Source: Alphaproteobacteria bacterium (GTDB lineage: Bacteria > Pseudomonadota > Alphaproteobacteria > Rhodobacterales > Rhodobacteraceae). From it: a stretch of 64,000 nucleotides of DNA. Positions 1 to 10,656 of the stretch are shown in pieces. A program made the position numbers and the translations under genes. The notes beneath the pieces were generated by a model, which worked only from the letters and a program-made list of their open reading frames with translations, did no database searches and had not been told where the DNA came from. The number at the start of each line of letters is the position of its first letter. The first letter of the stretch is position 1. The stretch spans positions 1-64,000 of the forward strand of contig JAUHVK010000008.1 in assembly GCA_030425145.1 (NCBI GenBank), given 5' to 3'.

Positions 1-63
1 TTTTGCATTGAGCATGTCCTCGATGATGCGTCTCTCACGCAAATCCAGCTCTGTATGCGCCAT
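1..63 (-). CDS. IS30-like transposase, N-terminal fragment cut by the window edge
   Basis: Reading leftward from the ATG at 61-63 gives MAHTELDLRERRIIEDMLNA, which matches the usual start of IS30-family transposases, where a short helix precedes the helix-turn-helix that binds the element's ends. A good AAGGAG site sits a few bases upstream. Everything after residue 21 is outside the window, so neither the DDE catalytic core nor intactness can be judged. It could also be a stand-alone regulator with a similar helix-turn-helix, but the LRERR-IEDML pattern favours a transposase. Confidence 0.45.
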   Translation of the reverse strand, partial: MAHTELDLRERRIIEDMLNAK

Positions 64-125
64 GTCTGTTCTCCTTGCTTTTTCAGCAAGATAGAGGAGG
101 TGTCGCAACCCATTCTAGAATGTGC
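1..125 (-). mobile_element. End of an IS30-like insertion sequence (partial)
   Basis: The window opens inside a minus-strand transposase whose N-terminus resembles IS30-family proteins. Between its start codon and about base 125 lies a non-coding strip that would be the element's end. It contains a hairpin at 74-90 (CTTGCT/AGCAAG) whose base overlaps the AAGGAG ribosome binding site, and a 12-base palindrome CATTCTAGAATG at 111-122. The exact terminal inverted repeat and target duplication cannot be set because the other end is outside the window. The family assignment rests on about 20 residues only. Confidence 0.4.
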
Positions 126-200
126 CGGAACTGTTACGTCTTTGCGGATAATCAGACCCGCGCTAGCTGAGCGCGAGCCTGATTAACCGGAGACCTATCG

Positions 201-1079
201 GTGCCATCCTCCGCCGCCCGTGACATTTCCTACGCATATTCCGCCCGTTCCAAACCGGGCCGCGCGATCATCCGTCTGATGGAAAACGCCACGGGGCGTC
301 TTGCCCTGATCAAGCGCGCGGCGGGCTATCAGGAAGAGGTCGCCCAAGGTCGGGATTTCTGGGACGTGATGGTCAATCGGTACGGTCTCAGCCTCGACGT
401 GGTGGGCGGGTCGCTTGGCAATATCCCTAAGACCGGCCCGCTGATCGTAATCGCCAACCATCCCTACGGCATCCTCGACGGGTTGATCCTTGGCCACATT
501 CTGTCAGCCACGCGCGGCGATTTCCGCATTCTGGCGCACAAGGTGTTCCGAAAAGCCGAAGACCTCGACCGCATCATCCTGCCGGTCAATTTCGATGAGA
601 CCAAAGAGGCGGTCACGCAGAACATCGAGACCCGCAAAGTGGCGCTGGATTACCTGCGCGACGGAGGCTGCGTAGGCGTGTTCCCAGGGGGCACCGTCTC
701 TACCGCTGTCACCCCCTTTGCCACGCCGATGGATCCCGGCTGGCGCGGGTTCACCGCCCGGATGATCGCCAAATCGAACGCCACCGTGGTGCCGATCTAC
801 TTCGACGGCCACACCAGCCGCCTGTTCCAGATGGCCAGTCATCTGCACAGCACTCTGCGCATGGGGCTTCTGATCAAGGAATTCCGCAAACGGATCGACA
901 CCCCGGTGCGGATCGTGATTGGTGCGCCAATCCCCGTGCAGGAGATCGACACGCGCAAAAAAGACGCGCGAGAGCTGATGGATTTTCTGCGCAAAGCCAC
1001 GTATGAGCTGTCTCCAACGCCGTATGCGTCTTACGACTACGGCTTTGAATTTGAAGAGCGGCACCGGGTGCGCGGCTGA
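201..1079 (+). CDS. Lysophospholipid/glycerol acyltransferase family protein
   Basis: A 292-residue protein starting at GTG. It carries the acyltransferase signature NHPYGILDG (His87 and Asp93), the H-X5-D variant seen in a bacterial subgroup instead of the classical H-X4-D, and a second motif with VFPGGTVS near residue 158 that would bind the phosphate of the acceptor. Such enzymes transfer an acyl chain to a lysolipid or similar acceptor at the cytoplasmic membrane face. No signal peptide or strong membrane helix is obvious. murI begins about 30 bases downstream on the same strand, so the two are probably co-transcribed. The precise acceptor (phosphatidate, ornithine lipid or other) cannot be told. 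Confidence 0.75.
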   Translation: MPSSAARDISYAYSARSKPGRAIIRLMENATGRLALIKRAAGYQEEVAQGRDFWDVMVNRYGLSLDVVGGSLGNIPKTGPLIVIANHPYGILDGLILGHILSATRGDFRILAHKVFRKAEDLDRIILPVNFDETKEAVTQNIETRKVALDYLRDGGCVGVFPGGTVSTAVTPFATPMDPGWRGFTARMIAKSNATVVPIYFDGHTSRLFQMASHLHSTLRMGLLIKEFRKRIDTPVRIVIGAPIPVQEIDTRKKDARELMDFLRKATYELSPTPYASYDYGFEFEERHRVRG

Positions 1080-1111
1080 ACGCCACCCCTTGCCACATGC
1101 GCGAGGGCGAT

Positions 1112-1924
1112 ATGGCGGTAGGCGTATTTGACAGCGGTCTGGGTGGGCTGACGGTGCTGGACGCGGTGTCCAAGCGTCTGCCTGACGTGCCGTTCGTCTA
1201 TCTGGGCGACAACAAACACGCGCCTTACGGTGTGCGCGATGCCGACGACGTCTACACCCTGACCTGCGCCGCAACCGAACGGCTGTGGGAGGCGGGCTGC
1301 GATCTGGTGATTCTGGCATGCAACACCGCCTCGGCCGCAGCCCTGCGGCGGATGCAGGAAAACTGGATCCCGCGAGACAAGCGCGTTTTGGGCGTGTTCG
1401 TGCCTCTGATCGAAGCGCTGACCGAACGGCAATGGGGCGACAATTCCCCGCCACGCGAAGTGGCGGTGCAACATGTGGCACTGTTTGCGACCCCGGCCAC
1501 CGTGCGCAGCCGCGCCTTCCAGCGCGAACTGGCCTTCCGCGCCATCGGTGTCGATGTCGAGGCGCAGGCCTGTGGTGGCTTGGTGGATGCGATCGAAGAG
1601 GGCGACATGATCCTTGCCGAAGCGCTGGTGCGGTCACATGTGGATGCGCTCAAGCGCAAGATGCCCAACCCGCAGGCGGCTATCCTCGGCTGTACGCATT
1701 ACCCGCTGATGCAGGATATTTTTCAGGATGCGCTGGGCCCAGAGGTCGCCGTGTACAGTCAGGCCAATCTGGTGGCCGAGTCGTTGGCCGATTACCTTGA
1801 ACGCCATCCGAATATGAAAGGGCCGGGGGAGGACTCGATGTTCCTGACCACGGGCGATGCAAAGCGCGTATCGGATCATGCCACGCAATTCCTGCGACGA
1901 CGGATCGACTTCAAGGCTGCCTGA
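1112..1924 (+). CDS. murI: Glutamate racemase
   Basis: Interconverts L- and D-glutamate to supply D-Glu for peptidoglycan. The protein opens with [14 protein letters not shown] and keeps both catalytic cysteine motifs, LACNTASA and LGCTHYPL, which act as the two acid/base residues. At 270 residues it has the usual length. The ATG at 1112 is chosen because GAGGG lies just upstream and the family starts directly before the VGVFDSG strand. An in-frame ATG at 1097 would add five residues but has no visible ribosome site. It follows the acyltransferase gene and precedes argC on the same strand. Confidence 0.9.
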   Translation: MAVGVFDSGLGGLTVLDAVSKRLPDVPFVYLGDNKHAPYGVRDADDVYTLTCAATERLWEAGCDLVILACNTASAAALRRMQENWIPRDKRVLGVFVPLIEALTERQWGDNSPPREVAVQHVALFATPATVRSRAFQRELAFRAIGVDVEAQACGGLVDAIEEGDMILAEALVRSHVDALKRKMPNPQAAILGCTHYPLMQDIFQDALGPEVAVYSQANLVAESLADYLERHPNMKGPGEDSMFLTTGDAKRVSDHATQFLRRRIDFKAA

Positions 1925-1973
1925 GCCTTTCGCCGATCCTGATCCAAATTATTCCGTCACTGGGAGTGACCAC

Positions 1974-3002
1974 ATGACCTGTAAAATCGCCATCATCGGT
2001 GCCAGCGGCTATACCGGAGCCGAACTCCTGCGCCTCATCGCAACCCATCCCGACATGGAGATCGCCGCGCTGGCGGCGAATTCCAAGGCGGGCCAGACAA
2101 TCGCGCAGGTGTTTCCGTTCCTGCGCCATCTCGACCTGCCGCAGCTGGTGACATGGGAAGAGATCGACTTTTCCGGCATCGACCTGTGTTTCTGTGCATT
2201 GCCGCATAAGACCAGCCAGGAGGTGATCTCGAAGCTGCCGACGGACCTCAAGATCGTTGATCTCTCGGCGGATTTCCGGCTGCGCGATCCGGCAGCGTAT
2301 GAGAAATGGTACGGCAACCCGCATGCCGCGGTCGAGATGCAGAAAGAGGCGGTCTATGGCCTGACCGAGTTCTATCGCGATGCGATCCGCGACGCGCGGC
2401 TGGTGGCCGGCACCGGGTGTAACGCGGCGACCGGACAGTACATCCTGCGGCCGCTGATCACGGACAAGGTGATCGGGCTCAAAGATATCATCCTCGATCT
2501 GAAATGCGCCGTGTCAGGGGCTGGCCGCTCGCTCAAGGAAAACCTGCTTCATGCCGAACTGTCCGAAGGCTACAACGCCTATTCAGTCGGTGGCACACAT
2601 CGGCATCTGGGGGAATTCGATCAGGAATTCAGTGCCTTGGCGGGCGAAGAGGTGCGCGTGCAATTCACGCCGCATCTGATCCCGGCAAACCGGGGCATCC
2701 TTGCCACCTGCTATGTCAGCGGCGACGCGCAAGCGGTCCATGGTGCGCTGACCAAGGCCTATGCGGATGAGCCGTTCATCGAAGTGCTGCCTTTTGGCGA
2801 AACCCCCTCGACCCACCATGTGCGTGGCTCGAATTTCTGCCATATCGGCGTGACAGGGGACCGGATCTCGGGGCGGGCCATCATCGTGGCGGCGCTCGAC
2901 AACCTGACGAAAGGCTCGTCCGGGCAGGCGTTGCAGAACGCGAACCTGATGCTGGGTCTGGAAGAAACGGCTGGCCTGATGCTGGCCCCGTGCTTCCCCT
3001 AA
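1974..3002 (+). CDS. argC: N-acetyl-gamma-glutamyl-phosphate reductase
   Basis: NADPH-dependent third step of arginine synthesis from N-acetylglutamate. The 342-residue protein begins with the Rossmann motif [14 protein letters not shown] and has the catalytic cysteine in GTGCNAATG, the form used by rhodobacterial ArgC in place of the more common [20 protein letters not shown] and a C-terminal [10 protein letters not shown] complete the family pattern. The ATG at 1974 is the start; the open frame runs further upstream but overlaps murI. A palindrome (3019-3046) and a terminator-like hairpin (3078-3106) follow, separating it from ccmE. Confidence 0.93.
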   Translation: MTCKIAIIGASGYTGAELLRLIATHPDMEIAALAANSKAGQTIAQVFPFLRHLDLPQLVTWEEIDFSGIDLCFCALPHKTSQEVISKLPTDLKIVDLSADFRLRDPAAYEKWYGNPHAAVEMQKEAVYGLTEFYRDAIRDARLVAGTGCNAATGQYILRPLITDKVIGLKDIILDLKCAVSGAGRSLKENLLHAELSEGYNAYSVGGTHRHLGEFDQEFSALAGEEVRVQFTPHLIPANRGILATCYVSGDAQAVHGALTKAYADEPFIEVLPFGETPSTHHVRGSNFCHIGVTGDRISGRAIIVAALDNLTKGSSGQALQNANLMLGLEETAGLMLAPCFP

Positions 3003-3018
3003 AATTCTAGGGACAGCG

Positions 3019-3046
3019 CCAAGATTCTTCGTACGAAGAATCTTGG
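3019..3046. repeat. 28-base perfect palindrome with TTCTTCGTACGAAGAA core
   Basis: Lies 17 bases after the argC stop. Every base pairs with its mirror image, so both strands can form the same hairpin. It belongs to a set of similar palindromes at gene ends in this window (16006, 18193, 31021, 34561, 38681, 49095). There is no T-run right behind it. Confidence 0.7.
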
Positions 3047-3077
3047 TCCCCATGGGGTTAAGAAAATTCCAATTCAG

Positions 3078-3106
3078 ACTGCGGCAAATTGAACTGCCGC
3101 AGTTTT
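3078..3106 (+). terminator. Rho-independent terminator after argC
   Basis: A 9-base stem (ACTGCGGCA/TGCCGCAGT) with an 8-base loop, followed by TTTT. It lies between argC and ccmE and should end the murI-argC transcript. Confidence 0.65.
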
Positions 3107-3157
3107 CGGGCGGCGCATCTGCGTCTATATTGGCACAAGCGCAACCGGGAGGACGCC

Positions 3158-3613
3158 ATGGCTCTGAAATCGCTGAAGAAACAACGCCGCATCCAAGTGA
3201 TCGCGTTGGCGACCGTGGCGCTGGTCCTGTCGACGGCTTTGATCGGCTACGGGATGCGCGACGGGATCAACTTTTTCCGGTCCCCCAGCCAAGTGATGGA
3301 AGAACCGCCCGCACCGAACGAAGTGTTCCGAATTGGTGGGTTGGTCGAAGAAGGCTCGATTGTTCGGGGGCAAGGGTCGTCGGTATCGTTCCGCGTGACT
3401 GATGGCGGGGCCACCGTGCCGGTGGTTTATTCTGGCGTTTTGCCGGATCTCTTTTCCGAAAACGAAGGCATGGTCGGTACCGGTCGCTACATTAATGGCG
3501 TTTTCGAAGCCACTGAAATCCTTGCTAAACATGACGAAGAATACATGCCGGCAGAGGTGGTGGACGCGCTGAAAGAACAAGGCGTTTACAAAGAGCCCGG
3601 CGCGGACAGCTGA
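3158..3613 (+). CDS. ccmE: Cytochrome c maturation heme chaperone CcmE
   Basis: Carries heme covalently in the periplasm and hands it to the CcmF/CcmH ligation complex. The 151-residue protein has a short cytoplasmic N-terminus (KSLKKQRR), one membrane anchor at about residues 12-30, a beta-barrel domain, and the heme-binding motif LAKHDEEYMP, in which His125 forms the covalent heme bond and Tyr129 ligates iron. The start at 3158 is preceded by GGGAGG. Unlike many genomes, ccmF and ccmH are not next to it but 14.7 kb away at 18.3 kb in this window. Confidence 0.93.
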   Translation: MALKSLKKQRRIQVIALATVALVLSTALIGYGMRDGINFFRSPSQVMEEPPAPNEVFRIGGLVEEGSIVRGQGSSVSFRVTDGGATVPVVYSGVLPDLFSENEGMVGTGRYINGVFEATEILAKHDEEYMPAEVVDALKEQGVYKEPGADS

Positions 3614-3648
3614 GCGCGCACTCCTACTTCTTCTCTTTTCAAATACGC

Positions 3649-3676
3649 AAAAAAAGCCGGGCGCGCAGCGCCCGGC
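3649..3676 (-). terminator. Rho-independent terminator of eno
   Basis: On the minus strand the stem GCCGGGCGC/GCGCCCGGC with a 3-base loop is followed by seven T. It lies 35 bases past the eno stop codon. Confidence 0.88.
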
Positions 3677-3710
3677 CTGTCGGATTTTCAGAAGGAAAAT
3701 TCGAAGCTGA

Positions 3711-5066
<1,356 letters not shown>

Positions 5067-5071
<5 letters not shown>

Positions 5072-5960
5072 GGTTCTCTTTTTCCCGAAGCCGTTCCTGT
5101 TTCAGCGCCAGCTTGCGTTCGCGGTAAAGTGCGTAGAGTCCCGCACTCAGGATGATGGCGGCACCAAGCAGGGTCAGGCCATCCGGGCGTTCGCCGAAAA
5201 CCAGAATGCCGAGGCTCATGGTGAAGACCAGCCGCGTATACCGGAACGGGGAAACGATGGCCGCCGGGGCCATGCGCATGGCCTGCGTTACTGCGTAGTA
5301 TCCGAGCGCCGTGACAATGATGCCCGCCCCCATATGCCAAGCGGTGAGGGCGGTGACGCCGGTCGGCACTTCTGACACGAGGATCAGTCCGAACCCGATG
5401 GGGATGGTGGCGGTAAAGCCCCATGTCGCCAGAGAGATGGACGGGATATGTGAGGGCGAAAGGCGTGTGATCAGATCACGCAGGCCGAGGCCACAGACCC
5501 CCATCACTGCAAAGAGGGCGGCGGGTTCGAACCCGTCGGTGCCAGGTTTAATGACCAGCAGCATACCGACGATCCCGGCGAAAATTGCCAGCCAGCGGCG
5601 GGGGCCGACGGATTCCTTGAGAAACACTGCCGCGCCCAGCGTGACGACCAGAGGGGCCATCTGCATGATCGCGGCAAACAGTGAGAGCGGAATCACCCCG
5701 ATCGACATCACAAGGCCAAAACCGCCGATGATCTCGAGCGCGCTGCGGGCCAGCACCCAGGGGTGCAGCGCGTCGCGGCTGAGCAGGTTCGCGCCCTGCC
5801 ATTTGGCAATCAGCATGAAACAAAGCGTGCCGCCGACGCTGAGCAGGAACATCACGTAGCCCGGAGACAGGACCTGTGACGACAGTTTGATGAAAACATC
5901 GCTGAGCGCCAGAAGCGCCATCGCGAGGATCATCAACAGGATAGCGCGGACGATTTGCAT
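5067..5960 (-). CDS. EamA/DMT-family transporter (first of three)
   Basis: A 297-residue, strongly hydrophobic protein with about ten predicted membrane helices in two EamA repeats, beginning MQIVRAILLMILAMALLAL. Members of the drug/metabolite transporter superfamily move small metabolites or amino acids across the inner membrane; the substrate cannot be read from the sequence. The C-terminus is a charged tail (LKQERLREKENR) facing the cytoplasm. The end of the gene overlaps the putative eno operator. The next gene upstream on the same strand is a Fur-family regulator, 54 bases away. Confidence 0.8.
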
Positions 5961-6014
5961 GAGGATCAGCTACGCCGCTTTGACGGCAGAGGCCAGACCC
6001 GTTCTACGCTGGCG

Positions 6015-6425
6015 TCACTTCTTGATCGGCACGCCGTAGAGTTCGAGTTTGTGACCCTTCAGGCGGTAGCCAAGTTTCGCCGCGATCTTTTCCTGAAGCG
6101 CCTCGATCTCGGGGTCGACGAATTCAATCACCTTGCCGGTGTGCAGGTCGATCAGGTGATCGTGGTGCTCGCGCTCGGCATCCTCATAGCGGGCGCGGCC
6201 ATCGCCGAAATCGACCTTTTCCAGAATGCCCGCTTCTTCGAACAATTTTACCGTTCGGTAAACCGTTGCGATCGAGATGTTCGGATCGCGCCCCGAGGCA
6301 CGGGCATAGAGCTCTTCGACATCCGGGTGATCAGTCGCATCCTCGAGCACCTGCGCAATGGTGCGGCGCTGTTCGGTGAGCCGAAGCCCCTGCGCTTCGC
6401 AGCGGGAAAGGATGGTTTCGGTCAT
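6015..6425 (-). CDS. Fur-family metal-responsive repressor (Fur/Mur type)
   Basis: A 136-residue DNA-binding protein with the Fur winged helix (LRLTEQRRTIAQVL, then ISIATVYRTVKLF) and a dimerisation domain holding the metal-site motif HHDHLIDLHTGKVIEF. The cysteines that bind structural zinc in E. coli Fur (the C-X2-C beside this motif) are absent: the stretch reads LIDLHTG. That is common in alphaproteobacterial Fur/Mur proteins, which often sense manganese or work alongside Irr. It would repress metal-uptake genes. The targets are not visible in this window. Confidence 0.85.
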   Translation of the reverse strand: MTETILSRCEAQGLRLTEQRRTIAQVLEDATDHPDVEELYARASGRDPNISIATVYRTVKLFEEAGILEKVDFGDGRARYEDAEREHHDHLIDLHTGKVIEFVDPEIEALQEKIAAKLGYRLKGHKLELYGVPIKK

Positions 6426-6501
6426 CGCCGGGCCTCGTGTCTTGGTGCGCTACGGTTTACCGAACTGCGCAGGTCAATGCCAGAATGCGCACTCGACTTT
6501 T

Positions 6502-7347
6502 TCACGCCCTACGGCGGAGGTGCCAGAGATAGGTGGCGAGGGCCAGAACAACAATGGCACCGCCAGTGAGCATTCGAACGGTCGGCATTTCTCCGATCAC
6601 TGCCCAGACCCAGATCGGGCCAAGAACGGTTTCAAGCAGCAGAACCAGACTGACATTGACTGATGCCGTGTGACGCGAGGCTTCTGACATCAGGTAGAAC
6701 GACGTGGGCAGGACGAAGAGGGCAGCAACAGCGATGGCCCAGGTGGTGCCTGATCCCATCTCCTGTGGAGAGGTGAAGGCAAAGGCGGTGATACCAGCCA
6801 GCATTGATCCCGTGCCGACAGCGGTCAGAAGCGGCATCTCCGGGTTATGGCGCAGCAGCGTGAAGCTGAGCGCGAGGCTCAACGCGACGCCCAGCCCGCA
6901 GGCCACGCCAATCAGGGCTGAAGCGGTGATTGCGATGTCGTCTTTGCCGGTCATGGCCAAAGCAATTCCGCCACTGACCACTGCGATGGTGAGCCATGTC
7001 GCGGGCCGGGTCGGCTGGCCATAGAGCACTCGCGACAGGATTGCGGCCCAGATCGGGACTGTCGCCACGGCGATCAGAACAAGCGCGACAGGGGCAAGTG
7101 AAATGCCGGGCGCAAAGAGCGAGGCATTCGCCCATTGCGCCAGCACCAACCCAACGCCAACACCGGAAGCCAGTCGCGGGAACAGCCGTAATTGCCCGGT
7201 CAGCGCGGCCGCGATCAGGAACAAGGTTCCCATTGCCAGACCCCGCCACGCGACCAGCGGTGCCGCTTCAAGCCCAGACAGTCGGATTAAGAGCGCGTCC
7301 GGTGTCAGGATAAGGACACCAAGACAGGCCAGCAGAATGCCTTTCAT
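6502..7347 (-). CDS. EamA/DMT-family transporter (second of three)
   Basis: A 281-residue membrane protein with about ten helices in two EamA halves; it starts MKGILLACLGVLILTPDALLIRLSGLEAAPLVAWRG shortened here to its typical first-helix pattern with the conserved P-x-x-x-x-x-R-L-S. The C-terminus is short and basic (LWHLRRRA). It lies between the Fur-family gene and the DUF533 gene on the same strand, 15 bases from the latter, so it may be co-transcribed with it. Substrate unknown. Confidence 0.8.
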   Translation of the reverse strand: MKGILLACLGVLILTPDALLIRLSGLEAAPLVAWRGLAMGTLFLIAAALTGQLRLFPRLASGVGVGLVLAQWANASLFAPGISLAPVALVLIAVATVPIWAAILSRVLYGQPTRPATWLTIAVVSGGIALAMTGKDDIAITASALIGVACGLGVALSLALSFTLLRHNPEMPLLTAVGTGSMLAGITAFAFTSPQEMGSGTTWAIAVAALFVLPTSFYLMSEASRHTASVNVSLVLLLETVLGPIWVWAVIGEMPTVRMLTGGAIVVLALATYLWHLRRRA

Positions 7348-7362
7348 ACAGGTACGTCAGGT

Positions 7363-8145
7363 TCAGCTATAGAGCGGCTGTACCCCCATCTGCATGTGCA
7401 GTGCGTTCACCGTCGGCTGGTCCAGTTCCATCGCACGGGCCAGCGCGTCGAGGTATTGCGCCTCGGGCTGGGTATCGAGCCTGATCGCCATCAATGAGGC
7501 GGAATAGACCTGCGTGCGCAACGGGGCAGGTGTGTCGGCGGCCAAGGCTTTGACATCAACCGGTGCCGCCAGTTGTTCCTGCACGAAAGCAATATCTTCT
7601 GCATCGGCGTCGTCACCCACAGTGTCGAGGATCTTGGCGCGTTCGGCCTCGTCGATACCTCCGTCGCATTTTGTGGCCTGTATCATCGCCCGCAGCATCA
7701 GCGCGGCGGTTTCCTCGGCCTGTGGCGCAGCGGCACCCGATTTGGCGAACTGGTCGAGCATACCGCCCATGTTCTTGCCGCCCATTGCGGCCATGCCCCC
7801 GGCAGCGGCCAAAAGGCCAGCCAGACCAGCCCCACCGCCGCCGCCCAGTTGTGACAGCAGCCCGCCTTTGTCGCCTGACGCCTGTTCGGCCCCGCCGCCC
7901 ATCAACGCAGAGAGATCCAGCCCGCCAGACTGCATTTTTTCCATGATCCCGGCCAGCGGGTTGGAGCCACCCGCGCCGCTCATCAGTTGACCCATCTGGG
8001 CCTGAAGCTGAGCCATCGGGTTGTCGCCGGGCACCTGCGCGCCACCCATCAACCCGCCAAGCCCTTTTCCGCCGGACAGATGATCCACACCCCGCGCTGC
8101 GGCGTATCCGATGGCCACTTTGGCCAGTGTTCCCATGAGACTCAT
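7363..8145 (-). CDS. DUF533 (YebE/TerB-like) protein
   Basis: A 260-residue protein in two parts. Residues 1 to about 130 are low-complexity, rich in Gly, Ala, Met and Gln, starting with MSLMGTLAKVAIGYAAARG. Residues about 140-260 form an all-helical domain (EETAALMLRAMIQATKCDGGIDEAERAKI) typical of DUF533, which is related to the tellurite-resistance TerB fold. The DGGIDEAE segment is acidic and could bind a metal ion. Function is not established; family members are inner-membrane-associated in enterobacteria. It is divergent from the EamA gene at 8278. Confidence 0.75.
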   Translation of the reverse strand: MSLMGTLAKVAIGYAAARGVDHLSGGKGLGGLMGGAQVPGDNPMAQLQAQMGQLMSGAGGSNPLAGIMEKMQSGGLDLSALMGGGAEQASGDKGGLLSQLGGGGGAGLAGLLAAAGGMAAMGGKNMGGMLDQFAKSGAAAPQAEETAALMLRAMIQATKCDGGIDEAERAKILDTVGDDADAEDIAFVQEQLAAPVDVKALAADTPAPLRTQVYSASLMAIRLDTQPEAQYLDALARAMELDQPTVNALHMQMGVQPLYS

Positions 8146-8277
8146 ACTTCTTACTCCCGGCGATCAGGTTTTTTGTTTCCACCTCAGGATGCACGATTCG
8201 CGCAGGGGATGTGGAAAAAACCTTTGCGGGGCGCGGATTTGACCACCGGTGCCTGGCTGATTTCTGCTTGACCCCGG

Positions 8278-9216
8278 ATGCGCATGGGTGTCCCTGAACG
8301 GATGAACCGCAAAGACGCAATTGATCTGGCCGGGGCGACCGGGATGGTGGTGTTCGCCACGATTCTGGCGTTCAACCAAGTGGTGATCAAAGTCACCAAT
8401 GCCGGGTTTGGCCCGGTCTTTGCCGCTGGACTGCGGTCAGCGCTAGCGCTTCTGGTGTTGGGCCTTTGGCTGCTGCTGCGGCGGCGCAGGTTGGAGGGGA
8501 TCAAGCGCACCTTCTGGTCAGGCTTGCTGCTGGGTGGGCTGTTTACGGCCGAGTTCATCTTCCTGTTCATAGCGCTTGATCTGACCACCGTGTCGCGTGT
8601 GTCGATTGTGTTTTACTTGATGCCGGTCTGGCTGGCGGTCATCGCGCATTTCACATTGCCCGGCGAGACCCTGTCGTGGCGGCGCACCCTTGGTCTGGTA
8701 CTGGCGATGACAGGGGTGATCTGGGCGCTGTTTGATCCCGAGTCCCGTCAGGCGGGGAGCCTTCTAGGAGATGCCCTGGCGCTTCTTGCGGCGTTTTCGT
8801 GGGCGGGCATCGCGTTGACTGTGCGATTGACGCGGGTGTCAGAGCTGTCACCGGAAGGGCAACTCTTTTGGCAATTGTCGGTGTCGACCGTTGGGCTGCT
8901 CGCCGCCGCTCCGCTGTTCGGAGAATTGCTGCGCGATCCGACGGCGCTGCATATCGCAGGGCTTGGTTTTCAGGCGGTGTTTGTGGCGAGCCTCGGCTTC
9001 CTGTTCTGGCTGCGGCTGATGGCGATCTATCCAGCCTCGGACATCGCGGCGTTCAGTTTCCTGTCGCCGGTTCTGGCGGTGGGTATGGGGTGGCTCTTGC
9101 TGGATGAACCCGTGGGACCGGGCTTTATCGGCGCGATGTGTCTTGTTGCGGTGGGGATCGTGCTGATCAACCGTCGCCGGAAACGCCCGTCTCAGGTGCC
9201 GCAGAACGTGGCCTGA
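8278..9216 (+). CDS. EamA/DMT-family transporter (third of three)
   Basis: A 312-residue membrane protein with two EamA repeats, about ten helices, and a basic C-terminal tail (NRRRKRPSQVPQNVA). The first ATG at 8278 is used; an ATG at 8302 (MNRKDAIDL) is a possible later start. Its last 25 bases overlap the tail of the convergent selO gene, so the two coding regions share DNA in opposite directions. It is the third EamA exporter in 4.2 kb; the three differ clearly in sequence, so they are not recent copies. Substrate unknown. Confidence 0.8.
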   Translation: MRMGVPERMNRKDAIDLAGATGMVVFATILAFNQVVIKVTNAGFGPVFAAGLRSALALLVLGLWLLLRRRRLEGIKRTFWSGLLLGGLFTAEFIFLFIALDLTTVSRVSIVFYLMPVWLAVIAHFTLPGETLSWRRTLGLVLAMTGVIWALFDPESRQAGSLLGDALALLAAFSWAGIALTVRLTRVSELSPEGQLFWQLSVSTVGLLAAAPLFGELLRDPTALHIAGLGFQAVFVASLGFLFWLRLMAIYPASDIAAFSFLSPVLAVGMGWLLLDEPVGPGFIGAMCLVAVGIVLINRRRKRPSQVPQNVA

Positions 9217-10610
9217 ACCACCTCGTCCGGGGTGGGTGGGCTGCGCAGGTCGACAAAGTCCGGGTTCGCGTCGTAGGGCGCGGCATAGGCCAACATCAGC
9301 CGATGGAAATATGTGTCGTCGCCTTCCACAGAGGCGGCGATCATCGCTTCGATCTGGTGATTGCGCGGGATCAGAACCGGGTTCGCAGCGTTCATGCGCT
9401 CTTCTGCACCGTCCTCACCCGCGATCCGCGCCTGCCATTTGCCGGACCAGTCGTCAAACCCAGCGGGGTCGGAGAACTGGTCGCGGGCGGTGCCGTCGGT
9501 CAGTCCCCGGAAGGTATTGGTGAAGTCTGCGTCAGCCGTCTGCATCAGCGTCAAAAGCTCTGCGATCAGGGTCGCGTCCTCGGGTGTCGGCTCCGCGATG
9601 CCGATCTTTGCCGCAAACCGCTTCAGCCATTCGGTGCGGATCATGTCCGGCATGCTGTGGATTTTCGCCGTGAACGGTTCGAGCGAGGCTTCGGGGTCGG
9701 GCATCAATTGCAGCAGTGCCGTGGCCAATTGCGCCATGTTCCACACAATGATGTCGGCCTGCGCCGAATAGCTGTAGCGCCCGTAGCGGTCGATGGAGGA
9801 ATATACGGTTTCCGGGTGGTAGCTGTCCATGAAGGCACAGGGGCCGTAGTCGATGGTTTCGCCGGAAATGCTGCAATTGTCGGTGTTCATTACGCCGTGA
9901 ATAAAGCCAATGCTCATCCACTGCGCCACCAAATCGGCCTGACGGCGCATCACCGCGTCGAGGAACGCGGCGGGATCGGTGGCATCGGGATAGTGGCGCG
10001 CAACCGCGTAGTCGAAAAGCGTTTGCAATGCTTTGATGTCGCCACGGGCGGCAAAGACCTGAAAGGTTCCGACGCGCAAGTGGCTTTGCGCCACCCGGGT
10101 CAGTACTGCACCGGGCAGGGGGCGTTCACGCACCACAACCTCACCGGTGCGGACTGCGGCCAGTGCGCGGGTTGTCGGCACGCCAAGCGCGTGCATCGCC
10201 TCGCTCACAACGTATTCACGCAGCACCGGACCCAGCCATGCGCGGCCATCCCCCATGCGGGAGAAGGGTGTGCGGCCCGAGCCTTTGAGCTGGATGTCGC
10301 GGCGGAGCCCGTCCGTGCCGATGGTCTCGCCCAGCAGGATCGCGCGCCCGTCGCCGAGTTGCGGATTGTACTGGCCGAACTGGTGTCCGGCGTAAAGCTG
10401 CGCCAAAGGCGATGCGCCGTCTGGAATGGCATTTCCTGAAAACAGCGCCGCGAGGTTCGGATCGTCCAGGCCGTCGATCCCGAGATCCCGCGCCAACCCG
10501 TCGTTGATGGCGATCAGCGACGGCGCTTTCACCGGCTCGGGTTTGACCCGCGCGTAGAAGGTGTCGGGCAGGGTGGCATAGCTGTTGTCAAAGGGGATGT
10601 GCAGGGTCAT
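9192..10610 (-). CDS. selO: Protein adenylyltransferase SelO (UPF0061/YdiU)
   Basis: SelO is a pseudokinase that moves AMP from ATP onto protein Ser/Thr/Tyr residues, with a role in redox stress. The 472-residue protein starts MTLHIPFDNSYATLPDTFY and contains AQLYAGHQFGQYNPQLGDGR, the nucleotide-binding LKGSGRTPFSRMGDGRAWLG and the metal/catalytic HGVMNTDNCSISGETIDYGP. It ends in TFCGT: many SelO proteins end with a C-terminal Cys (Sec in eukaryotes) three residues from the end, and here Cys is at that place. The ATG at 10610 fits the family; the open frame beyond it is unrelated. Confidence 0.93.
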   Translation of the reverse strand: MTLHIPFDNSYATLPDTFYARVKPEPVKAPSLIAINDGLARDLGIDGLDDPNLAALFSGNAIPDGASPLAQLYAGHQFGQYNPQLGDGRAILLGETIGTDGLRRDIQLKGSGRTPFSRMGDGRAWLGPVLREYVVSEAMHALGVPTTRALAAVRTGEVVVRERPLPGAVLTRVAQSHLRVGTFQVFAARGDIKALQTLFDYAVARHYPDATDPAAFLDAVMRRQADLVAQWMSIGFIHGVMNTDNCSISGETIDYGPCAFMDSYHPETVYSSIDRYGRYSYSAQADIIVWNMAQLATALLQLMPDPEASLEPFTAKIHSMPDMIRTEWLKRFAAKIGIAEPTPEDATLIAELLTLMQTADADFTNTFRGLTDGTARDQFSDPAGFDDWSGKWQARIAGEDGAEERMNAANPVLIPRNHQIEAMIAASVEGDDTYFHRLMLAYAAPYDANPDFVDLRSPPTPDEVVQATFCGT

Positions 10611-10656
10611 GGCGTGGATATAGGCGCTTGCCGCCTCACTCTCCAGTCCCGGCGCT

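Noticed and set aside
9138-10439. Long plus-strand open frame opposite selO
   Set aside because: Shadow of selO; composition is Gly/Arg/His-rich and unlike real proteins.
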